From the NCBI GenBank assembly GCA_903885195.1, contig CAISHQ010000115.1, positions 1 to 35,602 on the forward strand: 35,602 bases of DNA. The letters are read 5' to 3'. Within the stretch, counting starts at the first letter, position 1, and each line of letters opens with the position of its first letter. Shown in pieces: positions 1 through 6,939 of this stretch. Both the position numbers and the translations under genes were made by a program. The notes beneath the pieces were generated by a model that did not search any database, was not told the DNA's origin, and saw nothing but the letters and a program-made list of their open reading frames with translations. Origin of the DNA: an uncultured Pseudomonadota bacterium (GTDB lineage Bacteria > Pseudomonadota > Gammaproteobacteria > Steroidobacterales > Steroidobacteraceae).

Positions 1-254
1 GATACTCGGCCGCCCTCTTCCGCGCTCAGTGCCGCCTCGTCGCGCGCGCCGATGGCGCCGGTGAACGACACCCGGTCGGCTACTTCAACGGGCGCGATGC
101 TCATCGTCGTGACGAGTGGCACGGGACTGCCCGCTGAATCGGCCGCACCGAACGGCCAGTACAAACGCAGCAATCCGAGCGACGTCAGCGCGATGAGGCC
201 TGCGAGGGTCCAAAGGATCGGGCGTGGCACGGAGGACAAAGACAGACGGCTCAT
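1..254 (-). CDS. Efflux RND-type periplasmic adaptor (membrane fusion protein), N-terminal fragment
   Basis: The gene runs off the left edge, so only the first 84 codons are visible. The protein starts MSRLSLSSVPRPILWTLAGL. It has one hydrophobic segment at about residues 13-35 that acts as a signal or inner-membrane anchor. This is followed by a stretch reading VEVADRVSFTGAIGARDEA, the typical first beta strands of HlyD/AcrA-type adaptors (V..V...FTG.I.AR.E). Such adaptors bridge an inner-membrane pump and an outer-membrane channel; the pump gene should lie just outside the window. The ATG at 254 was chosen because it follows an AGGGTG sequence and because the protein then begins with a proper anchor. 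A sigma70-like promoter with an internal palindrome lies about 90 bases upstream. The family call is from a short fragment, so the transported compound cannot be named. Confidence 0.75.
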   Translation of the reverse strand, partial: MSRLSLSSVPRPILWTLAGLIALTSLGLLRLYWPFGAADSAGSPVPLVTTMSIAPVEVADRVSFTGAIGARDEAALSAEEGGRV

Positions 255-335
255 TGACGGGGCACCCTTGTGAAGAACGATGTCGATACAGCGCTACGCC
301 GGTGACGGCGCAGCACTGCAACGAGAACAACCTGA

Positions 336-357
336 GTGTTATATTAGACTACAACAC
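336..357. promoter_or_regulatory. Palindromic operator overlapping the adaptor promoter
   Basis: A 22-bp imperfect palindrome has perfect outer arms GTGTT and AACAC and 8 of 11 matching base pairs overall. It covers the -10 box and part of the spacer of the promoter at 343-371. The length and position fit a repressor site of the TetR or MarR kind often found in front of efflux genes. No regulator gene is visible on this side of the window, so the binding protein is unknown. Confidence 0.45.
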
Positions 358-371
358 CATAACGCAGTCAA
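343..371 (-). promoter_or_regulatory. Sigma70-like promoter of the efflux adaptor gene
   Basis: On the minus strand a -35 TTGACT (366-371) and a -10 TCTAAT (343-348) are separated by exactly 17 bases, pointing at the adaptor gene that starts at 254. The -35 hexamer contains the TGA stop codon of the upstream serine hydrolase gene (368-370), so the promoter begins where that gene ends. This is the closest match to consensus that I found in the window. Confidence 0.6.
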
Positions 372-1630
372 CGCGGCTGGGGAGAACCCCCCTGAGGTAA
401 ACCGCGGATCAAAAGGTTCGGCAGCGCGCTGTTATCCCACTCCCCACCCGCTCCCCGCGGCGGATTGTCGCCGACCCGCAGAACGACGAGCCGGCGGGAC
501 GGAATGATGAACACCACTTGGTTGGAATTGCCGTCGAACAGAAACACATCGTCGGCGAGGTAGGGCTCCGAGTGCAGCACGCGGCGTGCCTCGGCGTCGC
601 GCGCCGGATTGGCGAAGCCGCGCCGCGCGATATAGCGCCCCGCGACGTAAACGCCGAGTCCGTAGTACGGATTCTCAGCCGTCGGGGTGCGCATCGCCTG
701 CACGTACCCGGCCGGCAGAAGCCGCTTGCCCTCCCAGACGCCATCCTGCAGCAGCAACACACCGAGGCGCAGCCAGGCCTCGGCCGGAAGCATGAGACAA
801 CAACCGGAGTGTGCCGTACCGCCCGGGCGGTTGACCCAGATCGTGCCCCCCGGAGAACCGAGCCGTTGCAACACCTCGCGAGAGAGCCACTCGCCGTAGC
901 GCACGCCGGTGGCCCGTTCGATCAGCACCGCGACGAGCTCCGAGGTCGCGTTGTTGTACTCGTAACGTGCGCCCGGCTCATCCACCACCGGATAGTCGTG
1001 GATGATGATCTGCTCGTGACGCGGATGCAGGTAGGCCCGATTGAGTATGTCCTCGGCGGTCATGGCGGGCCCTTGCGGCAGGAACCCGGAGCGCATGTCG
1101 AGCAGGTGGCGGACCAGGATCTTCGAGCGGCGTGGATCGCCGCGCCACTCGCTGATGAAATCCGCCACTGGCTGATCGAGCGAGCGGATCTTGCCGAGCG
1201 CGAGGGCGCGCCCGATAGCGACGGCGGTCATGGGCTTGGCGAGAGATCTCGACGGGAATGTATCTTCAGGCTTCATCCCCTTGAAAAAGCTGGCTTTTTC
1301 AATCTTTCCGTCGTGCCATACCATGAATGCCGAGGAGTTGTTACGGGCGGCGTACTGCTCTGCTGCCTGCAAGGCAGCCGCTGCGATTCGGGTGTTGCCG
1401 GCGGCTGCGCCCGCCAGTGGCACCGGGTTACGCGCTCCAGGCACAGGCTCGAGCGGCTCGTAGGTTTCGAGCCCGAGGCCGAGTCGCGACGCGTCCATCA
1501 AGCGCGCGAAGCGCTCAAGATAGACCGCCTCGTCGGCTGCCGAGTAACTGGATGGACCTGCCGCGGCAGAGGTCACGGTGAGCGCGAGCATCATGGCCAG
1601 CGAGGAAGTCGAACGAACGAGAGATTTCAT
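368..1630 (-). CDS. Secreted class C beta-lactamase-like serine hydrolase
   Basis: This 420-residue protein belongs to the beta-lactamase/penicillin-binding/esterase superfamily (Pfam Beta-lactamase type). A signal peptide at about residues 1-24 (hydrophobic core then SAAAG) sends it to the periplasm. The catalytic SxxK is Ser129-Leu-Ala-Lys132, the second motif is Tyr225-Asn-Asn227, and the third, usually KTG, is His274-Ser-Gly276. The HSG form is common in esterase- or peptidase-like members. About 75 residues between the signal and the catalytic domain are not recognisable. The family also covers esterases, D-aminopeptidases and transacylases, so antibiotic hydrolysis should not be assumed. 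It is followed by the efflux adaptor gene with its own promoter. No convincing ribosome binding site helps the start choice, but this ATG gives an intact signal peptide. Confidence 0.85.
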   Translation of the reverse strand: MKSLVRSTSSLAMMLALTVTSAAAGPSSYSAADEAVYLERFARLMDASRLGLGLETYEPLEPVPGARNPVPLAGAAAGNTRIAAAALQAAEQYAARNNSSAFMVWHDGKIEKASFFKGMKPEDTFPSRSLAKPMTAVAIGRALALGKIRSLDQPVADFISEWRGDPRRSKILVRHLLDMRSGFLPQGPAMTAEDILNRAYLHPRHEQIIIHDYPVVDEPGARYEYNNATSELVAVLIERATGVRYGEWLSREVLQRLGSPGGTIWVNRPGGTAHSGCCLMLPAEAWLRLGVLLLQDGVWEGKRLLPAGYVQAMRTPTAENPYYGLGVYVAGRYIARRGFANPARDAEARRVLHSEPYLADDVFLFDGNSNQVVFIIPSRRLVVLRVGDNPPRGAGGEWDNSALPNLLIRGLPQGGSPQPR

Positions 1631-1690
1631 GGCGCGAAAGCCTAGCCGCCGCAGCCAACGCGCGCAAACCGCGTAACATCCCTGCCCGTC

Positions 1691-1873
1691 ATGCGCACTG
1701 CCAAACCTCTTTTACTCGTCAGCACTCCGATTGGCGTCGGCTGGGGACTGCTCGAAGCCTGGCGTGTCGGCTGGTGGCTGGGCACGTTGATGCTAGTGTT
1801 GGTGACCGTGGTGAGCAGTTTCGGCGCACTCACGGTTTGGCGTATTTACAAGGATCGAGCACGCGACCACTGA
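1691..1873 (+). CDS. Small two-helix membrane protein, unknown function
   Basis: This 60-residue frame has two hydrophobic segments (about residues 6-24 and 30-50) and a basic C-terminal tail (WRIYKDRARDH), the layout of a small inner-membrane protein. I do not recognise a family. There is no Shine-Dalgarno sequence; a TAACAT element lies 11 bases before the ATG, so the mRNA could be nearly leaderless. Its last 28 bases overlap the end of the convergent universal stress gene. It lies head to head with the serine hydrolase gene, about 60 bases apart. The hydrophobic pattern and charge balance argue for a real gene, but a chance open frame in GC-rich DNA is possible. Confidence 0.5.
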   Translation: MRTAKPLLLVSTPIGVGWGLLEAWRVGWWLGTLMLVLVTVVSSFGALTVWRIYKDRARDH

Positions 1874-2715
1874 CTGCTGGGGTCGCGGGGAATCACCATG
1901 AGGTCGCAGGTCACGCGCCCCACCACCTGCTCAGCGAAGCTGGGCTGGCCCGCACGCGGTGACAAGCGAGTGCCCTCACCGAGGACCAGCACGTCGATCC
2001 GCTGCTCGCGAATAAGGTCCACCACACCCTCGAGCGGCGAGCCAGGCACCTGATGCACCGACTGCGGCGCCAGATCGCGCCACCTGGCCTGGATATCGCC
2101 CGGCTCGGGATCCGAACGTCGATCCTGCGGGTCGCGCATCAGCCCCACCGACCAGACGCCATGGCACTCGCGTGCCAACTGGGCCGTGGTCAGCAAGATT
2201 GAGCGCGACATCACCTCGTCGCGCGCGTTGGGGTCGAGCGCGACGCAAAACCGCGGCACGGGTTGCGATTGATGACCCTGCGACAACAGCAACGGCACCG
2301 GGCAGCTGCGGATAATCTGCATCTCGGCCGGTTGCGGCGGCCGCGCCCTGCCCTCGCGGGAGTTGGCGAGACTCTTGATCACCAGCATTGGGCGCAGTTG
2401 CTCGACCCGCGCGGCAAGGCCCTCGTGCACCGCGAAAGCGCAGCCGAAACTCAGGTTGATACGCAGGTCCGTGGCGGATATCGAGCCGCGCAAAGCCTGC
2501 AGGAATCGCTCGTTTTCTGCGTCGCAGGCGGCGACGACGGCCCGCGCCTCGTTGCTGTGTGCCTGCTCGCGAACAGCCCAGGCATGGTCGGTGTCGCAGA
2601 GAAAGATGTCGATGGACGCATCCAGATGCCGCGCGAGGACCGACGCCTTGTGCAACGAGGACTGCGCCTCGGTGGACCGATCGGCGAGAACCAGAATGAT
2701 GCGTTGGGGACTCAT
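1846..2715 (-). CDS. Tandem-domain universal stress protein (UspA/UspE family)
   Basis: The 289-residue protein has the length and layout of two consecutive Usp folds. The first opens with a hydrophobic strand (RIILVLADRSTEA) and a helix with KASVLARHLDASIDIFL. The second ends with IDVLVLGEG followed by the usual closing strand CDLMVIP. The ATP-binding loop (G-2x-G-9x-G-S/T) in the second half is degenerate, so nucleotide binding is uncertain. Such proteins are cytoplasmic stress-response factors. The open frame extends 100 codons upstream through the zinc-finger gene, but that extension is in the wrong frame for it and has no Usp character; the ATG at 2715 starts exactly at the first strand. 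The DksA-like gene lies 52 bases upstream on the same strand, so co-transcription is likely. Confidence 0.85.
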   Translation of the reverse strand: MSPQRIILVLADRSTEAQSSLHKASVLARHLDASIDIFLCDTDHAWAVREQAHSNEARAVVAACDAENERFLQALRGSISATDLRINLSFGCAFAVHEGLAARVEQLRPMLVIKSLANSREGRARPPQPAEMQIIRSCPVPLLLSQGHQSQPVPRFCVALDPNARDEVMSRSILLTTAQLARECHGVWSVGLMRDPQDRRSDPEPGDIQARWRDLAPQSVHQVPGSPLEGVVDLIREQRIDVLVLGEGTRLSPRAGQPSFAEQVVGRVTCDLMVIPRDPSSQWSRARSL

Positions 2716-2767
2716 CTTCGAAGACGAATTGTTCGGTGACGAATTGTGGGTATGACGGGCATCACTC

Positions 2768-3106
2768 TCAAGCGGAGTGCCGACGGGCACAGCAGGCGCA
2801 TTGATCCGCCTCCGGTATGGCCTGCAGGCGCTCTGTCTCAATGTCCTGCCCGCAACGGCTGCAGCAGGAGTACTCGCCCCGCTCGAGGCGGGCGAGCGCC
2901 ACGTCGACCTGCTGAAGCAAATGCCGTGTGGACTCGTCGATGCCGTGCAGGACTTCCTCATTCTCGCGTTGGATCGCCTGATCGGCGAAGTCTGCGACCA
3001 GAGGATCGCGTTCATGCCGAAGGTCGGTCGCGACGGCCTCGCTGCGACCCATCAGTTCAGCACGACGCGCAAGCAGTCGGGTGCGGATCTGGGCGGTGTC
3101 TTGCAT
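2768..3106 (-). CDS. DksA/TraR-family C4 zinc-finger protein
   Basis: This 112-residue protein has an N-terminal helical hairpin (about residues 1-75, acidic and glutamine-rich) and a C-terminal zinc finger of the form C-x2-C-x17-C-x2-C (CSRC ... CACC), followed by ARRHSA. That is the DksA/TraR C4 finger with the conserved ERL.A.P linker between the cysteine pairs. DksA-type proteins enter the RNA polymerase secondary channel and modulate transcription, often with ppGpp. It is shorter than the roughly 150 residues of canonical DksA and resembles the paralogues often linked to stress genes. The ATG at 3106 is preceded by GGAG at a good distance (ctGGAGcgaccATG), so a longer frame starting 18 codons upstream was rejected. 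It is divergent from fixL, with 122 bases between. Confidence 0.88.
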   Translation of the reverse strand: MQDTAQIRTRLLARRAELMGRSEAVATDLRHERDPLVADFADQAIQRENEEVLHGIDESTRHLLQQVDVALARLERGEYSCCSRCGQDIETERLQAIPEADQCACCARRHSA

Positions 3107-3228
3107 GGTCGCTCCAGGCGGTATTGAGGGTGCTGCATAGTATGCCCGGGCAGCAGGCACCTGCCATCGCGAAAAGTACCTAGCTTGTCGCGTGCTAGGA
3201 TGCGGGGACCGCGTTTGTCAGCCTTGTC

Positions 3229-4776
3229 ATGAACCGAAACGAGACGCCCGCGAGACTCAGTCAGCCCGAACTGCAGGCCCTGCTCGACGCCACGGTCGAC
3301 GCGGTGATCGTCATTGACGCGAAGGGGCATATCGAGAGTTTCAATCGATCCGGCGAACGTCTGTTCGGGTATTCGGCGGGGGAACTGCTCGGCCGCAATG
3401 TCAGCGTCTTGATGACCGACACCGATCGTAATGCCCATGACGAGTACATGGCACGGTATCTCTCGACAGGCGTGCCGCATATCATCGGCATCGGCCGCGA
3501 AGTCGATGCACGGCGCAAGGACGGCAGCCGTTTTCCCGTATTCCTCTCCGTTGGACAAGTGCACGGCGTGGACCCACCGCGGTTCGTGGGCCTGCTGCAT
3601 GACATCACCTTGCGACGTGAGGCGATGGCGGCGCTGCGCCGCGAGCGCGATCGGGCCAACATGTATCTGGAAATTGCGCAGGTCATATTGCTGGCCCTGT
3701 CGACCGACCAGCGCATCCAGCTGATCAATCGCAAGGGCTGTGACACGCTCGAGCGTCGCGAGATGGACCTACTCGGGCGCGACTGGTTGGAAGTGGCCGT
3801 GCCTGAGGAGCAGCGCGCCGCGGTGCTCGCCGAACTGCGGGAACTGAATGCGGAACCAGTTGGCGACGCTCCCGCTGCAGAGCGCTATTTCGAACACCAT
3901 GTTGTCGCTGCCGACGGCAGCCGTCGGCTCATCGGTTGGCGCTGCATCGCCATGCGCAACGCGGAGGGCCGCCTGATCAGCTACTTTGCCTCGGGCGAAG
4001 ACATCACCGACTCGCGGCGTGCCGCCGAGGACGCCTTTATCGCCCAACAACGCATCACACAGGTATCGCGCCTTGCAACCATGGGCGAAATGGCGGCCGG
4101 CATCGCCCATGAATTGAACCAACCGCTCGCGGCGATTGCGAACTATGCGAATGCAGCGATGCGCCTCGCTGCGACCCAAGGCATCGCGCAAATCGACCCC
4201 GAAGGCGACGTCACGCTCGCGCTGGAGCAGATCAGTCAGCAGGCACAGCGCGCCGGAGAGATCATCCGCCGGCTGCGCGCGCTAGTCCAAAACCGGGAAA
4301 CCCGGCATGAATCAGCCAACGTCAACGAGCTCGTCAACGAGGTCATCGGCTTCACGCAGGGCGACGCTCGATTGCATGAAGTCCGCATCGTGCGCGAGCT
4401 CGACCCGTCGCTACCGATCGCCATGCTCGATCGGATCCAGATCCAGCAGGTCGTACTCAACTTGTTACGCAACTCGATCGAGGCGCTCGCGGAACGCCCA
4501 GCGGCTGAGCGGGAAATCCGCGTAACCACCTGGCACGACGGTAACGAGACGCTGCGCATCGAGGTCAGCGACCGCGGCCCCGGGGTGCCCGCAGATCTCG
4601 TTGATCGTATCTTTGACCCCTTCTGCACCACCAAGGCCACAGGCACCGGACTCGGCCTCGCCATCAGCAGATCGATTGCCGAAGCGCATCGTGGCAAACT
4701 GCTGTATCGAAGACGCTCGGGCGGCGGCGCCTGCTTTGTGCTCGAATTGCCCTGCCCGTCGGGGAGAACCGCATGA
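3229..4776 (+). CDS. fixL: FixL-type haem-PAS oxygen sensor histidine kinase
   Basis: The 515-residue soluble kinase has PAS1 (about 12-128), PAS2 (about 140-265), a HisKA dimerisation domain (about 275-360) and a HATPase domain (about 395-510). No membrane helix is seen. PAS1 carries the FixL haem signature HDEYMARYLSTG followed by HIIGIGR. His70 matches the proximal haem ligand (His200 in Bradyrhizobium japonicum FixL) and Arg90, exactly 20 residues later, matches the oxygen-sensing Arg220. The phosphoacceptor is His294 in IAHELNQPL. The ATP lid motifs are DRGPGV (448-453), IFDPFCTTK (461-469) and GTGLGLAIS (472-480). PAS2 has no haem signature. The known role is oxygen-controlled phosphorylation of FixJ. 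The stop overlaps the start of the response regulator by four bases, so the two are translationally coupled. Confidence 0.9.
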   Translation: MNRNETPARLSQPELQALLDATVDAVIVIDAKGHIESFNRSGERLFGYSAGELLGRNVSVLMTDTDRNAHDEYMARYLSTGVPHIIGIGREVDARRKDGSRFPVFLSVGQVHGVDPPRFVGLLHDITLRREAMAALRRERDRANMYLEIAQVILLALSTDQRIQLINRKGCDTLERREMDLLGRDWLEVAVPEEQRAAVLAELRELNAEPVGDAPAAERYFEHHVVAADGSRRLIGWRCIAMRNAEGRLISYFASGEDITDSRRAAEDAFIAQQRITQVSRLATMGEMAAGIAHELNQPLAAIANYANAAMRLAATQGIAQIDPEGDVTLALEQISQQAQRAGEIIRRLRALVQNRETRHESANVNELVNEVIGFTQGDARLHEVRIVRELDPSLPIAMLDRIQIQQVVLNLLRNSIEALAERPAAEREIRVTTWHDGNETLRIEVSDRGPGVPADLVDRIFDPFCTTKATGTGLGLAISRSIAEAHRGKLLYRRRSGGGACFVLELPCPSGRTA

Positions 4777-5408
4777 ATCGACAACCCATCGTGTTCGTGG
4801 TCGATGACGACGACGCCGTACGCAATTCCTTGCGACTATTGCTCAAGTCCGCGAGTCTATCGACCACGGCGTTCGCCTCGGCCCAAGAATTCCTCGCCGG
4901 CTGGACAGCCGACCAGCCTGGTTGTCTCGTGCTCGATGTCCGCATGCCCGGCATGAGTGGTCTTGAACTGCAGGAAGAGCTCAATCGCCGCGGCGCGATC
5001 ATTCCCGTGATCTTCATCAGCGGTCATGCCGACGTGCCCATGGCCGTCGAGGCCATCCAGCATGGCGCTTTCGATTTTCTGCAAAAGCCGTTCAGCGATC
5101 AGGATCTGATCGATCGCATCCAGCGTGCGCTCGCGGCCGATGCCGGCAACCGACAGGCCCTCAGTCAACTCGACGAGCTGCGCAAGCGTTATGCATCGCT
5201 GACCCCGCGCGAGCAGGAGGTGCTCGTGCTCGTGACGGACGGCAGGGCCAACAAGGTCATGGCCGGCGATCTCGGGCTCAGTCAACGTACGATCGAAATC
5301 CACCGCGCCCGAGTCATGGAAAAAATGGGCGCCCGATCGGTCGCGCAACTCGTGCGCATGACCCTGGATCTCGGCATCGGCGACGCATCGGCCACAGGCT
5401 CGCGCTGA
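4773..5408 (+). CDS. fixJ: FixJ-type response regulator (REC plus LuxR helix-turn-helix)
   Basis: The 211-residue protein has a receiver domain (about 5-120) with the acidic cluster DDDD (11-14), phosphoacceptor Asp55 in LVLDVRMPGM, Ser83 in FISGHADV and Lys105 in LQKPF. A short linker leads to a LuxR/GerE-type helix-turn-helix (about 140-205; LTPREQEVL, then LSQRTIEIHRARVMEKM). This is the FixJ/NarL layout and, with the coupled FixL, the likely output of oxygen sensing. Targets in rhizobia are fixK and high-affinity oxidase genes. Here the nearest candidate is the convergent cytochrome c gene, whose stop is four bases away, but that gene is transcribed toward fixJ and I see no recognisable FixJ or FNR/FixK box in front of it. 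Confidence 0.9.
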   Translation: MNRQPIVFVVDDDDAVRNSLRLLLKSASLSTTAFASAQEFLAGWTADQPGCLVLDVRMPGMSGLELQEELNRRGAIIPVIFISGHADVPMAVEAIQHGAFDFLQKPFSDQDLIDRIQRALAADAGNRQALSQLDELRKRYASLTPREQEVLVLVTDGRANKVMAGDLGLSQRTIEIHRARVMEKMGARSVAQLVRMTLDLGIGDASATGSR

Positions 5409-5412
5409 ATCC

Positions 5413-6087
5413 TCAGGGCGAAGGTTCGGGCGGCGGCAGCCGCGACAGATAGTCAGCCAAAGCAGCCCGATCTACGGGCGTAAGCCTTTTGAAGAACGCA
5501 GCGTGGCTCTGCGACAAAGTCGGGGCACCCGGCATGCCGTTGCTCTCCTCGCGCAGCTTGCGTGCGATGTACGGCGCGTGCTGCCCGGCGAGCGCCGCAA
5601 TGCCGCGAGTCGCGACGGCGCCCGCCGAAGCCCCATGACAACCCGCGCAGCCCTCGGACCAGCGCCGCGCCCCGAGCGCGAGTTGCGTCCCATCGCCGCG
5701 CGCAGCAGGTGTGCTCCGACGCAGACCCGCCACATGCTGAGCGACAAGATCGATCTGCTGCCGATCCGCCAGATGCTCGGCATCTGCAAAATGCTGCATG
5801 CGCAGATCCTTGCGCTCACCGCTGCGAAAACGCAGCAACTGCTGCGTGACCACGCTGGCAGGCTGCGCACCGATCGCCGGGATCGTGCCGTCCGCGACAC
5901 CGCCGCCATCTGGCCCGTGGCAGGCCGCGCAATTAGCGAACAGCGCCCTGACCTCCGCAACGGGTGCCTGCGAGGCTGATGCTTGCGCAGCCGATGCGGG
6001 CGCCGCGTGAGCTACAACGCACTGACTCGCCATCGTCAGAACTGCGAGCCATGAGTTTCGATTCAGGGCGTTGATCATGCGGCACAT
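5413..6087 (-). CDS. Periplasmic dihaem cytochrome c (cytochrome c4-like)
   Basis: This 224-residue protein has a signal sequence ending near residue 28 (VVAHAA) and two CxxCH haem sites, Cys53-AACH57 and Cys147-AGCH151, one per domain of about 90 residues. Met97 (LRMQHF) and a Met in SNGMPGAP are likely distal haem ligands. The two similar class I domains and the overall length match cytochrome c4, which carries electrons to terminal oxidases in the periplasm. The gene is convergent with fixJ, which may hint at a shared theme of oxygen and respiration, but this is inference. The start at 6087 (MCRM) could instead be the Met four codons later; both leave the signal peptide intact. The upstream outer-membrane gene ends 80 bases away on the same strand. 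Confidence 0.87.
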   Translation of the reverse strand: MCRMINALNRNSWLAVLTMASQCVVAHAAPASAAQASASQAPVAEVRALFANCAACHGPDGGGVADGTIPAIGAQPASVVTQQLLRFRSGERKDLRMQHFADAEHLADRQQIDLVAQHVAGLRRSTPAARGDGTQLALGARRWSEGCAGCHGASAGAVATRGIAALAGQHAPYIARKLREESNGMPGAPTLSQSHAAFFKRLTPVDRAALADYLSRLPPPEPSP

Positions 6088-6167
6088 GGTACGTCGATCG
6101 CCCTGCCGAGGTGAACGGCACGCGACTGCGTGATGTACCTATTCGAGACTCGAAGAAGATCCGGCGC

Positions 6168-6938
6168 CTAGCGCGGACGCCAAGAAAGACCCAGACCCAC
6201 GCTCGTGAAACGGGCGAAAGCGTAGACTTCCTCGTTATTCGCACCGCCATCGAGATAACGCACGGTGCCGTAAACGTGCCAGTCACCGCTCATGCGACGC
6301 GACAGCCGGACTCCGGCATCGATCGCATATCCCGGCCCTCCGGCGAGGGCGTCGATGTCACCCTCAAGCCGCCAGTCGGTACCGAGGCGCCGCTCGAACG
6401 TGCCGTGCAACAACGGGACGAAGCCGGTGTTGTCTTTGCGGGCCGTCACGGCACCCTGCCGAAGCTGGATGGACGCATCACGAATCTTCGCCGTGAAGCC
6501 CACCTTAACCTGCAGATCATCGCGTTCGATCCAGCGGTAACGCCAGCTCGCACGCCAGGAGTTGAACTCGTACTTGGCATCGACTGCACCGGTGGCGAAA
6601 GCACTGCCCTGAAACGATACGGGTCGATCGAGCCGACCGCGCTCATCGACGCCGAGCGGCGCAAGCAGCACCCGCCACTCCGAGCGCTCGCCCAAAGTGC
6701 CCGCCAACTGCAGCCGCGGCTGCAGGAACGGACCGCTGCCCGTGATGTCATCGATCGAGAAACGCGTGGAAGGCGCCGCATTAGGCACCTGAGCCACATT
6801 GCGCCCCTGCCATCCACCGAGCGCCTCCAGATCGACCTGAGTGAGATCAGCACGCGCTGAGCTGGCAAGCCCCATAACGCTGACCACCCCAAGCACCAGA
6901 GACACCCACAACCTGTTTCCGGCTTGGTCACGCATCAT
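6168..6938 (-). CDS. Outer-membrane beta-barrel protein, unknown function
   Basis: The 256-residue protein has a signal peptide (about 1-30, ending SSARA) and then alternating amphipathic strands typical of a small porin-like barrel, such as EWRVLLAPL, AKYEFNSWRASWRYRW, DWRLEGDIDAL and DWHVYGTVRYL. It ends in VGLGLSWRPR, a plausible last strand although not closed by phenylalanine. I do not recognise a named family. The ATG lies one base after the ppc stop codon (TGAcATGATG), so it is probably co-transcribed and translationally coupled with ppc, an odd pairing of an anaplerotic enzyme with an outer-membrane protein. Confidence 0.7.
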   Translation of the reverse strand: MMRDQAGNRLWVSLVLGVVSVMGLASSARADLTQVDLEALGGWQGRNVAQVPNAAPSTRFSIDDITGSGPFLQPRLQLAGTLGERSEWRVLLAPLGVDERGRLDRPVSFQGSAFATGAVDAKYEFNSWRASWRYRWIERDDLQVKVGFTAKIRDASIQLRQGAVTARKDNTGFVPLLHGTFERRLGTDWRLEGDIDALAGGPGYAIDAGVRLSRRMSGDWHVYGTVRYLDGGANNEEVYAFARFTSVGLGLSWRPR

Positions 6939-6939
6939 G

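Noticed and set aside
368-1630. Calling the serine hydrolase an antibiotic-resistance beta-lactamase
   Set aside because: The HSG third motif and N-terminal extension fit esterase or peptidase relatives at least as well; sequence alone does not support resistance.
518-1645. Long open frame of 375 codons on the plus strand opposite the serine hydrolase gene
   Set aside because: It is the antisense shadow of a clear beta-lactamase-like protein, is rich in Arg, His and Gly without domain pattern, and has no start signal.
2716-3015. N-terminal 100-residue extension of the universal stress protein
   Set aside because: It lies inside the zinc-finger gene in another frame and is Ser/Arg-rich without structure; the Usp fold starts exactly at the internal ATG.
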